From positions 1-36,107 of the forward strand of contig NZ_SPVF01000072.1 of assembly GCF_004614185.1 (NCBI RefSeq): 36,107 nt of DNA, in the 5' to 3' direction. Shown here one piece after another: positions 16,077-32,068 of this stretch. The translations under genes were made by a program, and so were the position numbers. Below the pieces are notes generated by a model that did no database searches, was not told the origin of the DNA, and worked only from the letters and a program-made list of their open reading frames with translations. Numbering within the stretch: the stretch's first letter is position 1; every line of letters begins with the position of its first letter. The stretch is from Zemynaea arenosa (lineage in GTDB: Bacteria; Pseudomonadota; Gammaproteobacteria; Burkholderiales; Burkholderiaceae_D).

Positions 16077-16325
16077 TCAGCGGTAGAACGCCTCGACCTT
16101 GCCCTTCAGCTTGATCATCATCGGATTGCCCTTGCGGTCGCGCGTCTTGCCCGCGGCGACCTTGATCCAGCCTTCGCTGATGCAGTATTCCTCGACGTCG
16201 TGGCGTTCCTTGTCGTTGAACTTGATACCGACTTCGCGCTGGAACACGTCGGCGTTGTGGAAGGGGCTGCGCGGGTCGATCGACAGCCGGTCGGGCAGTT
16301 GGGGGGTATTGGTGGTTTCGGTCAT
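16077..16325 (-). CDS. DUF3297 family protein
   Basis: An 82-aa protein matching DUF3297 along its whole length (LPDRLSIDPRSPFHNADVF, GIKFNDKERHDVEEYCISEG, MMIKLKGKVEAFYR). The start is ATG 16325 (MTETTN); the longer upstream reading frame belongs to the LysR region in another frame. These are small, conserved, probably cytoplasmic proteins of unknown function in proteobacteria, often annotated as glutathione peroxidase-like in error. It starts 29 bp after the LysR gene on the same strand, so it may be co-transcribed, and is followed by a terminator. Confidence 0.85.
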   Translation of the reverse strand: MTETTNTPQLPDRLSIDPRSPFHNADVFQREVGIKFNDKERHDVEEYCISEGWIKVAAGKTRDRKGNPMMIKLKGKVEAFYR

Positions 16326-16354
16326 GATCCCGGCATTATACGACGCGATCGGGC

Positions 16355-17299
16355 TCAGGCAACCGGTGCGGCGGAGCGTGCGAGGGCGTCCACGGCGGCG
16401 GCAGTGGCGGCAGCTTCGCCCAGCAGCCAGTCGCGCAAGGCGTGCGCTTCCGGCCGCAGCGACGTGGGGCTCTCGACCAGCCAGTAGGCGTAGCCGGTGT
16501 GGCGCAGCAGGTCCACCGGTGCGGCGGCGAGCTGGCCGCTCTTCAGCTGCGGCAGGATGAGCGGCAGGCGGCCGAGCGCGACGCCAAGGCCGTCCGCTGC
16601 ACCGCGGGCGACCTGGTCGTACTGGTTGCAATGCAGGTAGGCGCGCGGCGGCTGGTGCAGCTTGAGCGCCTGCAGCCAGTCGGGCCAGCGCAGCCAGGGG
16701 ACGGTGCGTTCGTCGAACTCCAGCAGCACTTCATCGAGCAGCGCGTCCGGCTCGGCGAAGGCGCGCGCAGCGATGTCCGGGCGCGCCACCGGCAGGATCA
16801 TTTCATCGAACAGGCGGGCGCTCCCGGCGGGCACGTTCGACTGCGGGGCGTAGCGCAAGGCGAGGTCGATGCCCTCCTGGCGCATGTCCAGGATCTGGGT
16901 GCTGGCGTTCACCCGCACGTCGATGTGCGGATGCTCGGCATTGAACGCGGCCAGGCGCGGCAGCAGCCACAGCGAAGCGATGCCGGACGAGGTGGCGATC
17001 ACCAGCGGCTTCGACCGCGCGGGGCCGCGCACCTTGCGGTTGAAGTCGGCCAGCTGCTCCAGCCACGGGGTGACGATGGTGGCGAGCTGGCGGCCGGCGT
17101 CGGTCAGTTCGAGCGCGCGGTTCTTGCGCAGGAACAGCGGCGTGCCGAAGTGCTCTTCCAGGCTCTGGATCTGGCGGCTGACGGCAGATTGGGTGAGGCA
17201 CAGGTCCTGCGCCGCCAAGGTGATGCTCATGCGCCGTGCCACGGCCGCGAAGCCGCGCAGGGCGTCCAGCGGGGGCAGGCCGAGCAGGGGGTGATCCAT
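16355..17299 (-). CDS. LysR-family transcriptional regulator (GcvA-like)
   Basis: A 314-aa LysR regulator. The N-terminal winged helix-turn-helix lies at about residues 10-70 (ALRGFAAVARRMSITLAAQ and LTQSAVSRQIQSLEEHFG), followed by a LysR substrate-binding domain (about 95-300, starting KPLVIATSSGIASLWLLPRL). The LPPLDALRGF N-terminus resembles the GcvA subgroup. It is divergent from the YdhR-like monooxygenase gene 126 bp away, the usual arrangement of a LysR protein and its target. The effector is unknown. Confidence 0.92.
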   Translation of the reverse strand: MDHPLLGLPPLDALRGFAAVARRMSITLAAQDLCLTQSAVSRQIQSLEEHFGTPLFLRKNRALELTDAGRQLATIVTPWLEQLADFNRKVRGPARSKPLVIATSSGIASLWLLPRLAAFNAEHPHIDVRVNASTQILDMRQEGIDLALRYAPQSNVPAGSARLFDEMILPVARPDIAARAFAEPDALLDEVLLEFDERTVPWLRWPDWLQALKLHQPPRAYLHCNQYDQVARGAADGLGVALGRLPLILPQLKSGQLAAAPVDLLRHTGYAYWLVESPTSLRPEAHALRDWLLGEAAATAAAVDALARSAAPVA

Positions 17300-17323
17300 G
17301 CGCTTTCCTCATGTGGGGCATGA

Positions 17324-17363
17324 CAAATGAGCGTTTGAACGGGGCCTTTTGGCTCGGTACATT
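17324..17363 (+). promoter_or_regulatory. LysR/monooxygenase divergent control region
   Basis: A candidate promoter for the monooxygenase gene: TTGAAC (17335-17340) and TACATT (17358-17363) with 17-bp spacing. It is overlapped by a short dyad CAAA-N6-TTTG (17324-17337) that could be part of a LysR site. Both are weak and judged by eye. Confidence 0.4.
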
Positions 17364-17425
17364 CCGTTCGGTCATCAGTCTAGCGTATGCGCGATAGGCG
17401 CGCTGTGGACCTTTGGAGAGCTCCC

Positions 17426-17740
17426 ATGATCACCACCATCACTCAGTTCCGGCTGCCGCAGCCGATCGCCCTTGACGAGGCGCGCCGCATTTTTCTCAGC
17501 ACTGCACCGACGTACCAAGGGGTGCCGGGGCTCATCAGCAAATGCTACGTGCTGTCCGAGGACGGCAGCACGGCTGGCGGGGTCTACCTGTGGACTTCGC
17601 GTGCGGCGGCCGAGGCCGTGTACACAGAGGCGTGGACACGCTTCGTCACCGACAAGTACGGCACGGCGCCGGTAGTGACGTATTTCGACAGCCCGGTGGT
17701 GGTGGACAACGTGGCTGGCGAGATCACGTCCGACCGCTAG
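17426..17740 (+). CDS. YdhR-like putative monooxygenase
   Basis: A 104-aa protein of the dimeric alpha-beta barrel type, resembling the YdhR family (QGVPGLISKCYV, then GGVYLWTSRAAAEAVYTEAW and FDSPVVVDNVAGEI). Such proteins are annotated as cofactor-independent mono-oxygenases of aromatic compounds, but few have been tested. The start is ATG 17426 with a GGAGAG ribosome binding site; the frame extends to 17387 without a plausible site. It is probably regulated by the divergent LysR protein. It forms a single-gene unit; the following 141 bp before the next gene contain no clear feature. Confidence 0.8.
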   Translation: MITTITQFRLPQPIALDEARRIFLSTAPTYQGVPGLISKCYVLSEDGSTAGGVYLWTSRAAAEAVYTEAWTRFVTDKYGTAPVVTYFDSPVVVDNVAGEITSDR

Positions 17741-17881
17741 TCTCGACGTGCTCTCCGTACCGCTTCTGGAGCAGTGAATCCGTCGCCTTAACGCAGCTCA
17801 CGAATCATGCTTGACGCAACGCAAACACCCTGCGGTCTGCCTGCCTAAGCTCGATGACATCTTCGTTTGCACGGACTCGCA

Positions 17882-18493
17882 ATGCTGAGGCATTTCATCC
17901 CCACTCTTTTCGCTGCGCATTGCTCGACTGCTGCCCAAGCGGGCGACCTCTCGACGCGCGAGCTTGTCCAGCGGCTCACCGGCGAGGGACAGTTCGAGTC
18001 CACTGCGGAGTATTTCGCCAAAGGCTATCTGGACGGCCTCATCGACGCTACCGAAGGAACTTACTGGTGCATTCGGCCCAACCTTCGAACCGATCACGAA
18101 TTCGACATCGAACTGCTGCATCAGCTCAAAGCCGAGCCAGCATACGCTTCCTCATCCGCTGAGCTTGCCGTGACAACCGGACTGAGTCGTCGCTACCCCT
18201 GCGCGAGCACGCTCCCCCATCCTGTGACACCGCGGCAAACGCCGAGCGTCTTGCGTACAGCAATGTCCGCTCCCTCTGCAAGCAATCGCGGCCACAACCT
18301 CCGCGCGATGAGCGACGGCTACATCACGGCTGTGATCGACATCGCCCAGCTCGGCGGGGACAAAAGCACCGCCATCGCTAACCGCGCCGCTCTCAACCAG
18401 CAGCTTCTGAAACAAAGTCCTCCGTCTCGAAAATCCGCAGCCGACTGGATCCTTACCGTCCTGCGAGCCCGTCCGCGTGCACAAGGAGACTGA
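17882..18493 (+). CDS. Rap1a/Tai-like immunity protein with two tandem domains
   Basis: A 203-aa exported protein. ATG 17882 gives a signal peptide (MLRHFIPTLFAAHCSTAAQA). Residues 41-107 fit the Rap1a/Tai immunity family, which protects against Tae4 amidases in the periplasm: a FAKGYLDGLIDA helix, Cys63 in YWCI, SSSAELAV and a terminal YPC (Cys107). Residues 141-199 repeat the pattern (MSDGYITAVIDIAQ ... SAADWILTVLRARP) but lack the cysteines, so the protein appears to be an internal duplication; known members have one domain. The linker (about 112-138) looks unnatural in this frame, whereas another frame reads AERLAYSNVRSLCKQ there, so compensating indels are possible. The stop is 1 nt before the Tae4 ATG. 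Confidence 0.72.
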   Translation: MLRHFIPTLFAAHCSTAAQAGDLSTRELVQRLTGEGQFESTAEYFAKGYLDGLIDATEGTYWCIRPNLRTDHEFDIELLHQLKAEPAYASSSAELAVTTGLSRRYPCASTLPHPVTPRQTPSVLRTAMSAPSASNRGHNLRAMSDGYITAVIDIAQLGGDKSTAIANRAALNQQLLKQSPPSRKSAADWILTVLRARPRAQGD

Positions 18494-18494
18494 T

Positions 18495-18950
18495 ATGAAG
18501 CCTCGCTTTGCCCTGCTCAAGCAAAACTTTCCCACTCATGACGTATCGCGTGAGACAGTGCTCACCGAGATCGGCTGGAACGATCTGATTGCCAATCCTG
18601 GCTATGCCGATACCTGTGCCATCCGTATGAGCCTCGCGCTGATCAAGTCCGGCCTCAAACTGCCAGGTCGAATGGCCATCAAGACTGGGACCTACAAAGG
18701 TGCCCTCATCGAGCCGGGTCAAGCACGCCTGTCGAAGATGCTCACCCGGCAGTCGCTGTTGGGGAGTCCGGAAAGGTTCAAGAGCGGCGATGCGGCAATC
18801 AAGGGGATCAAGAAGCGCCAAGGTATCGCGTCGTTCTTTCGGCTCTACGCGGACATCGGCGACACGCAAGGCCATATCGACATCATCTCCCCGTGGGGTG
18901 AAGCGCTGCAGTGCGGTGGTGCGTGTTATTGGCGCTCGGGCGAGGTGTAG
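18495..18950 (+). CDS. tae4: Tae4-type peptidoglycan amidase (type VI secretion effector)
   Basis: A 151-aa protein matching type VI amidase effector family 4. It opens with FALLKQNFP, has the catalytic Cys41 in YADTCAIRMSLAL and the catalytic His127 in GHIDIIS. Cys140 and Cys144 (CGGAC) near the C-terminus may form the disulphide known from other Tae4 enzymes. Tae4 cleaves the D-Glu-mDAP bond of peptidoglycan peptides in rival cells. There is no signal peptide, as expected for a type VI cargo. The start is ATG 18495 with AAGGAG 6 nt upstream. It directly follows its putative immunity gene (TGATATG), the reverse of the commoner effector-first order. No type VI structural genes are in the window, so this is an orphan cargo module. 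Confidence 0.85.
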   Translation: MKPRFALLKQNFPTHDVSRETVLTEIGWNDLIANPGYADTCAIRMSLALIKSGLKLPGRMAIKTGTYKGALIEPGQARLSKMLTRQSLLGSPERFKSGDAAIKGIKKRQGIASFFRLYADIGDTQGHIDIISPWGEALQCGGACYWRSGEV

Positions 18951-18981
18951 TTCTGGCCGTTGCGGTAGGAGGCCAGAACGA

Positions 18982-19356
18982 ATGAGGCGCTTCGCGTACC
19001 TCTCCAGTATCGTTGGGATACTATTGATATTGCCGCTCGAATCGCCAGCCCGATACGGCGAAGGTCTTCCGATTCGCGGCGTCTATCGCGTTTACGCGGG
19101 CAGCCTGGCTGACCCAACGCCGCCCACGGCCACCGACAGGAGGGTTATGTTTCGCGTCAGCGGTAAGACTGCAAAAGATCTGTTTGATGCCATAGGCGTT
19201 GACAAGAAAGACGCGTGTTCCACCGAGCCTGGCGAGCGGATTCGGAAATTGGACGGGGAGAAAATTTTCTGCAGCCGCTCGGCGAAAGGTGAATACAGCT
19301 GCAGCTTCGGCTTCGATCTCCGCACCGGTAAGAGCATCGGTGGGATAGTTTGCTGA
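18982..19356 (+). CDS. Small exported protein of unknown family in the Tae4 operon
   Basis: A 124-aa protein starting at an ATG with a strong AGGAGG ribosome binding site about 9 nt upstream, 31 bp after the Tae4 stop. The N-terminus is a signal peptide (FAYLSSIVGILLILPLESPA). The mature part has motifs VMFRVSGKTAKDLFDAIGV, a CS near DACSTEPG, IFCSRSAKG, YSCSFGFD and a final Cys, giving four cysteines and probably two disulphides. I do not recognise the family. Its position makes a second, different immunity or accessory periplasmic protein the simplest reading. It is convergent with the DUF2314 gene, 18 bp away. Confidence 0.7.
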   Translation: MRRFAYLSSIVGILLILPLESPARYGEGLPIRGVYRVYAGSLADPTPPTATDRRVMFRVSGKTAKDLFDAIGVDKKDACSTEPGERIRKLDGEKIFCSRSAKGEYSCSFGFDLRTGKSIGGIVC

Positions 19357-19374
19357 ATCCCGCCCCTCGCGCGT

Positions 19375-20730
19375 TCACCGTGCGGAGTTCATCTCCGCGA
19401 TGATCTTCGACGTTTCATTGCCAGTCTGCTTGCCATTGGCCTCTGTGCGCAGGTAGTCGAAGACCTCGTCTTCGTTCACGTTCACCATCTGGCCTGCGTG
19501 CAGCGTTGGGACCTCGTAGGGCTCGTTCTTGAGCAAGCCTTTGATGGCGCGTCCCTGCCAGCTGGTCACCTCCACCCACATCCATTCATTGCCGCCTTCT
19601 GGCGTCTTGAACGGCGCCTTCAGCTGGATGTATTCGCCCGGCGCGAGGCCGCGGTTGAAAGCGGTCCGCAGCTCGGGCAGGTGGGTACGGGCCAAACGGC
19701 TCGCCGCCTTCAGCCGGTCGGTGTGCGTGATCCGGGCGACCTTGTCGTCCCCCTTGCCGAAGAGCGCGGCCAGCATGGCATCCTGCTTCGCATACCGGTC
19801 CGGTCCGGGATAGGCGTCGAAATCGATGGCCAGAAGGCGGTTGCGCGGATCACCCTCTTCCGGCTCAGCGCGGACTAGTCTGACCTTGGCGACACCCGTC
19901 GCGCCCTTGACCAGTTCAGCCAGCAAAGTCTTCTTGACCTCGGGATGGAGCAGCTTTCTGACGTCCACGGCCAGCTCGCCCGCCTTGCCGGGCTGGGCGC
20001 CCTCGGCCAGCGCCTGGATCACGCCATTGAGCAGATTGCCCATCGGCTTCACGCTGCTCCATGAGAAGTCATCGATGACGACATCCGGCAGGCCAAATTT
20101 CCTCATTCCCAGCGTGATCGCGCGCACCTGCGCGTCACCGTTGTAGGCGTGGATGACGGTCTGGCTGGTCGCATCGGGGATGTCCCCCGCCCAAGTGTCG
20201 ATGCGCCGTTCGCGCCAGGCTTTCGGCGTGAACAGCTCGCGCGTCTCCTCATCCCAGATGAAGCCTTTGCCGTCAATCGCGGCGCACTCGATCAGAACGC
20301 TCGCCGCCTTCAATCCTTGGCTCATGCGGCCTGCGGGGAACTGGACTTCAAGCACGAAGGCCCCCTTCGCCTTCTGGATCGCAGCTGCCTGTTCGCGGCT
20401 CAGGCCGTGCCCGAAGTAGCGCAGGAGGGTCTCATCGGGTGGAGCGTATTCCCTGGCCGCGTCCTTGAGCACCGTGGCGACGGCGACCACGTCGGCAGAG
20501 TCCTTGGGCAGATCGTTGAGCATCCGGACACCTTGCGCCACTCCCAGCGCCTTCACCTTGGCCGCCACCGCCGGGTCAAACGGTCCGACCGTGTACACCG
20601 CATAAACGAAACTGATCGGCCCCCGCACCAGTGAACCAGCCGGGGCCGCCAACGGCGCAGGCGCGGCAGGGGCCAGCAGAGGCAGGGCCAGCAAAAGCGC
20701 AAGAACAGCGCGGGCAGCGATGGCGGTCAT
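19375..20730 (-). CDS. Exported protein with C-terminal DUF2314 domain
   Basis: A 451-aa protein with a signal peptide (ARAVLALLLALPLLAPAAPA). The last roughly 90 residues match DUF2314 (EGGNEWMWVEVTSWQGRAI, GLLKNEPYEVPTLHAGQMVNV). The rest, about 330 residues, shows no family I know; it has a mixed alpha/beta look and few cysteines, suggesting a periplasmic globular protein. DUF2314 occurs in proteins of unknown role, often in polymorphic-toxin or immunity neighbourhoods, which fits the nearby Tae4 module but does not prove a link. It is convergent with that module and downstream of the rpoC terminator, so it needs its own promoter. Confidence 0.75.
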   Translation of the reverse strand: MTAIAARAVLALLLALPLLAPAAPAPLAAPAGSLVRGPISFVYAVYTVGPFDPAVAAKVKALGVAQGVRMLNDLPKDSADVVAVATVLKDAAREYAPPDETLLRYFGHGLSREQAAAIQKAKGAFVLEVQFPAGRMSQGLKAASVLIECAAIDGKGFIWDEETRELFTPKAWRERRIDTWAGDIPDATSQTVIHAYNGDAQVRAITLGMRKFGLPDVVIDDFSWSSVKPMGNLLNGVIQALAEGAQPGKAGELAVDVRKLLHPEVKKTLLAELVKGATGVAKVRLVRAEPEEGDPRNRLLAIDFDAYPGPDRYAKQDAMLAALFGKGDDKVARITHTDRLKAASRLARTHLPELRTAFNRGLAPGEYIQLKAPFKTPEGGNEWMWVEVTSWQGRAIKGLLKNEPYEVPTLHAGQMVNVNEDEVFDYLRTEANGKQTGNETSKIIAEMNSAR

Positions 20731-20808
20731 AGGGAAGCTCTCAACGATGGGCTGTCACTATACGTCCTCCAGCGCGACAGGAAGCTCTCGCATTCTCACC
20801 AGCGGACG

Positions 20809-20837
20809 AAAAAAAACGGCAGCCGAAGCTGCCGTTT
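20809..20837 (-). terminator. Intrinsic terminator of the rpoBC operon
   Basis: On the minus strand a perfect 10-bp stem (AAACGGCAGC, closing GCTGCCGTTT) around a UUCG tetraloop, followed by eight T in total, 18 bp after the rpoC stop. This is a textbook strong terminator. Confidence 0.95.
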
Positions 20838-20855
20838 CACTGGTACAGGTAAGGC

Positions 20856-25085
<4,230 letters not shown>

Positions 25086-25198
25086 CTATCACTCCAGTGT
25101 AAATTCGTATTGCTTCGGAACCGCTTTTGACTGCCGAAATTGCTGTCGCGAGGGGAGCGCGCTGCGCGCCCCGCACCCCGCTTCAGCTCATCACTTCA

Positions 25199-29308
<4,110 letters not shown>

Positions 29309-29627
29309 GGACACTCCGTGAGTGACAGAAAGGATGAGTATTCAGGAGTGGGCTGCAGTGGCGGATTCCACAACCCATTCCTCAACACTCGCGCTCTCGG
29401 CCGGATGAAAAGAGGAACTAACTACTATGCTGCTGGTCTTACGCAATACAAGGCACGATTGACAAGGCTCGCGCTTCTTTTTAGGCTTTTGACGTCAGCT
29501 CGACGCCAAACTTGCCGTCCTCACAACGCAGAGACGACAAAAGAGCCAAAGCCGACCGCCCCCTTTTGCAAGGGAGCGGTGCGGGCTTTGACTCCGAGGC
29601 GAATCGCAACTCGCCTGGTACAGCGAA
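29309..29627 (-). promoter_or_regulatory. rplL-rpoB intercistronic region with attenuator-like hairpin
   Basis: A 319-bp gap without a gene. It contains an 11-bp stem (29555-29565 with 29570-29580, one G-U pair, loop of four) about 50 nt after the rplL stop, followed on the transcript by no long T run. The E. coli gap is of similar length and holds a partial attenuator and an RNase III site that lower rpoBC expression relative to the ribosomal proteins. A similar role here is inferred from position and structure. Confidence 0.6.
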
Positions 29628-30005
29628 TTACTTCAGCTCGGCCTTGGCGCCAGCTTCTTCCAGCTTCTTCTTGCCGGCTTCTGCGTCTGCTTTCGGCAGG
29701 GCTTCTTTCACGACCTTCGGTGCGCCGTCGACCAGGTCTTTGGCTTCTTTCAGGCCCAGACCGGTGATTTCGCGGACGGCCTTGATGACGCCGACCTTGT
29801 TCGCGCCGACTTCAGCCAGCACCAGGTTGAACTCGGTCTGCTCTTCAGCAGCAGCTGCCGGACCGGCGCCGCCACCAGCTGCCGGGGCTGCCATTGCAGC
29901 GGCCGACACGCCGAACTTCTCTTCGAAAGCCTTGACCAGGTCGTTCAGGTCCATCACGGACATCGCGCCGACTGCTTCCAGGATATCTTCTTTGCTAATA
30001 GCCAT
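29628..30005 (-). CDS. rplL: 50S ribosomal protein L7/L12
   Basis: A 125-aa ribosomal stalk protein that binds elongation factors. ATG 30005 ([12 protein letters not shown]) is the conserved start; the frame extends four codons upstream without a site. It has the N-terminal dimerisation helices, an alanine/glycine-rich hinge (about 38-55: [20 protein letters not shown]) and the C-terminal domain ([37 protein letters not shown]). It follows rplJ by about 60 bp and is the last ribosomal gene before rpoB. Confidence 0.98.
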   Translation of the reverse strand: MAISKEDILEAVGAMSVMDLNDLVKAFEEKFGVSAAAMAAPAAGGGAGPAAAAEEQTEFNLVLAEVGANKVGVIKAVREITGLGLKEAKDLVDGAPKVVKEALPKADAEAGKKKLEEAGAKAELK

Positions 30006-30065
30006 TTGTAACTCCAAATTTTTTAAAGTAGTACTACAGGTTTGTTATCGTTCGCGAGGAACACC

Positions 30066-30569
30066 TTAGGCGGCAGCGCCTTCGGATTCCTTCTTGGCTG
30101 CCAGAGCAGCCAGACCACGTGCGAAGCCAGAGACCGGAGCCTGCATAACGCCCATGAGCATGGCGATGAGGACTTCACGGCTCGGGATGCTTGCCAGGGC
30201 GTTGACGCCCGCCACGTCCAGGTTTTTCCCGGCGTAGTTACCTGCCTTGAGGACCAGCTTGTCGTTGGTTTTCGCGAAGTCCGACAGGACTTTAGCGGCT
30301 GCAACGGCGTCATCCGAGATCGAGTAGATCAGCGGACCGGTCATCGAATCGGCCAGGCCAGCAAACTGCGTACCCTCGACGGAGCGACGTGCGAGCGTGT
30401 TTTTCAACACGCGCAGGTACACCCCTTGGGAACGCGCTTTGGCACGAAGTTGCGTCAGATGACTCACCTGGATGCCACGATACTCAGCCACGACGATCGT
30501 TTGCGCGGTTGCTACTTTCGCGGAAACTTCTTCGACGACGGCCTTTTTGTCATTCAGATTGAGACCCAC
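30066..30569 (-). CDS. rplJ: 50S ribosomal protein L10
   Basis: A 167-aa stalk-base protein that anchors L7/L12 and in many bacteria represses its own operon. The start is taken as GTG 30569 ([12 protein letters not shown]), because AAGGAGG sits 6 nt upstream and related L10 proteins begin MSLNLN or similar. The TTG at 30575 directly abuts the ribosome binding site and is unlikely. The sequence ([32 protein letters not shown]) is typical. It is preceded by a 268-bp leader with stable hairpins. Confidence 0.97.
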   Translation of the reverse strand: MGLNLNDKKAVVEEVSAKVATAQTIVVAEYRGIQVSHLTQLRAKARSQGVYLRVLKNTLARRSVEGTQFAGLADSMTGPLIYSISDDAVAAAKVLSDFAKTNDKLVLKAGNYAGKNLDVAGVNALASIPSREVLIAMLMGVMQAPVSGFARGLAALAAKKESEGAAA

Positions 30570-30575
30570 GGTCAA

Positions 30576-30837
30576 CCTCCTTAATTGATGCGGGGCGGAT
30601 GCCTCGCATCGGTTCGAACAACGGCGTCCGAGGTTTTAGGAGCCACATGGACTACTTAAACTTGATCGGGTACACCATCTGCGTTGGGAGCCTGCCTGCT
30701 GCTATTAACCTTCCGCCAGCAAACTGCACTGCTTCCGGCCCAACGGTCTTTGATTGCCGGCCAGTGATTCAAACTTCGAATCACAGGCCGCCCAAAGATT
30801 CGCCCCTCATATCACCGATACGAGAGGACTTGATTCT
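30576..30837 (-). promoter_or_regulatory. rplJ leader, probable L10-leader autoregulatory RNA
   Basis: The region between rplA and rplJ holds no gene but folds strongly. On the transcript there is a perfect 7-bp stem (30764-30770 with 30778-30784) extended, across an A-A mismatch, by a GGCC/GGCC pairing (30759-30789). A second hairpin (about 30585-30608, GATGCG with CGCATC) lies just upstream of the AAGGAGG of rplJ. Position matches the L10 leader, where L10-L7/L12 binds and represses translation. I identify it by position and structure only. Confidence 0.6.
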
Positions 30838-31539
30838 TTACTGTGCTGCGTTCAGGGTGGTGTGATCCACACGCACGCCCGCGCCCATGGTGGACGACAG
30901 GGACACGCGGCGCAGGTACACGCCCTTCGACGTCGCCGGCTTGGCCTTGTTCAGGGCTTCGATCAGTGCGACCAGGTTGGTCTTCAGATCGGCGTCCGAG
31001 AACGACTTGCGGCCGATGGTGGCGTGCACGATACCCGCCTTGTCGGTACGGTACTGGACCTGGCCGGCCTTGGCGTTCTTGACGGCATTCGCCACGTCCG
31101 GGGTCACGGTGCCGACCTTCGGGTTCGGCATCAGGCCACGCGGGCCCAGGATCTGGCCCAGGGTACCGACGATACGCATGGTGTCCGGCGACGCGATCAC
31201 GATGTCGAACGGCATGTCGCCGGCCTTCACGCGCTCGGCCAGGTCTTCCATACCGACCACGTCGGCGCCGGCGGCTTTCGCTGCCTCAGCCTTGTCGCCC
31301 GAGGCGAACACGGCCACGCGAACGGTCTTGCCGGTACCGGCCGGCAGAACCACGGAGCCACGGACCACCTGGTCGGACTTCTTCGGGTCCACGCCGAGCT
31401 GGACAGCCACGTCGATGGATTCGTTGAACTTGGCGGTCGCGAATTCCTTCACGATCGACACTGCACCGTCGAACGCGTACAGCTTGTTGCGGTCGACTTT
31501 CTCTTTCATCAGCTTGGCGCGCTTGGAGAGTTTGGCCAT
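30838..31539 (-). CDS. rplA: 50S ribosomal protein L1
   Basis: A 233-aa L1-stalk protein, also a translational repressor of rplKA in many bacteria. The sequence is typical ([45 protein letters not shown], and a C-terminal [11 protein letters not shown]). It starts 2 bp after the rplK stop on the same transcript and is complete, with ATG at 31539. Confidence 0.98.
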   Translation of the reverse strand: MAKLSKRAKLMKEKVDRNKLYAFDGAVSIVKEFATAKFNESIDVAVQLGVDPKKSDQVVRGSVVLPAGTGKTVRVAVFASGDKAEAAKAAGADVVGMEDLAERVKAGDMPFDIVIASPDTMRIVGTLGQILGPRGLMPNPKVGTVTPDVANAVKNAKAGQVQYRTDKAGIVHATIGRKSFSDADLKTNLVALIEALNKAKPATSKGVYLRRVSLSSTMGAGVRVDHTTLNAAQ

Positions 31540-31541
31540 GA

Positions 31542-31973
31542 TTAGATGCCCTCCACCGTGATGCCCATGGAACGGGCGGAACCAGCGATCGTACGCACGG
31601 CTGCTTCGAGGTCAGCGGCGGTCAGGTCCGGGTTCTTGAGTTTTGCGATTTCTTCCGCTTGTGCGCGGGTCAGCTTGCCGACCTTGTCGGTATGCGGCTT
31701 GGCCGAACCCTTCTGCACACCCGACAGCTTCTTGATCAGGTAGGTGGCCGGCGGGGTCGCCATCTTGAAGGTGAACGACTTGTCCGCGAACGCGGTGATG
31801 GTCACCGGGATCGGCATGCCAGGTTCCATACCTTGGGTCTGCGCGTTGAACGCCTTGCAGAATTCCATGATGTTCAGGCCGCGCTGACCCAGGGCCGGGC
31901 CAATCGGAGGGGACGGGTTGGCTTTACCAGCTGGCACTTGCAGCTTGATGAAGCCGATGATTTTCTTTGCCAT
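31542..31973 (-). CDS. rplK: 50S ribosomal protein L11
   Basis: A 143-aa ribosomal protein of the GTPase-associated centre. The proline-rich N-terminus ([23 protein letters not shown]) and the C-terminal rRNA-binding domain (about 75-143) are intact. It starts the rplKA pair, 95 bp after nusG, in a gap that carries a GC-rich stem-loop but no clear promoter by eye. Confidence 0.98.
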   Translation of the reverse strand: MAKKIIGFIKLQVPAGKANPSPPIGPALGQRGLNIMEFCKAFNAQTQGMEPGMPIPVTITAFADKSFTFKMATPPATYLIKKLSGVQKGSAKPHTDKVGKLTRAQAEEIAKLKNPDLTAADLEAAVRTIAGSARSMGITVEGI

Positions 31974-32003
31974 TTCGGCACTCCTCGACTATTGAGTAGT
32001 AAC

Positions 32004-32023
32004 GCCCCGCGCGTTGGCGGGGC
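32004..32023 (-). other. Stem-loop between nusG and rplK
   Basis: A 7-bp GC stem (GCCCCGC with GCGGGGC) and a 6-nt loop in the nusG-rplK gap. No T run follows, so it is not a canonical terminator. It could be a processing site, or part of the L1 autoregulatory leader expected ahead of rplKA. Confidence 0.35.
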
Positions 32024-32068
32024 TCCTCGGGATGGTTTCGGATCAGAGATCCACGCACCAAATAGCGT

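Noticed and set aside
16032-20837. Near-identical AACGGCAGC hairpins after DUF3297 and rpoC as copies of a mobile repeat
   Set aside because: Both sit exactly where terminators are expected, and the similarity is limited to the stem. Recurrent terminator sequence is the simpler explanation, though a genome-wide count would settle it.
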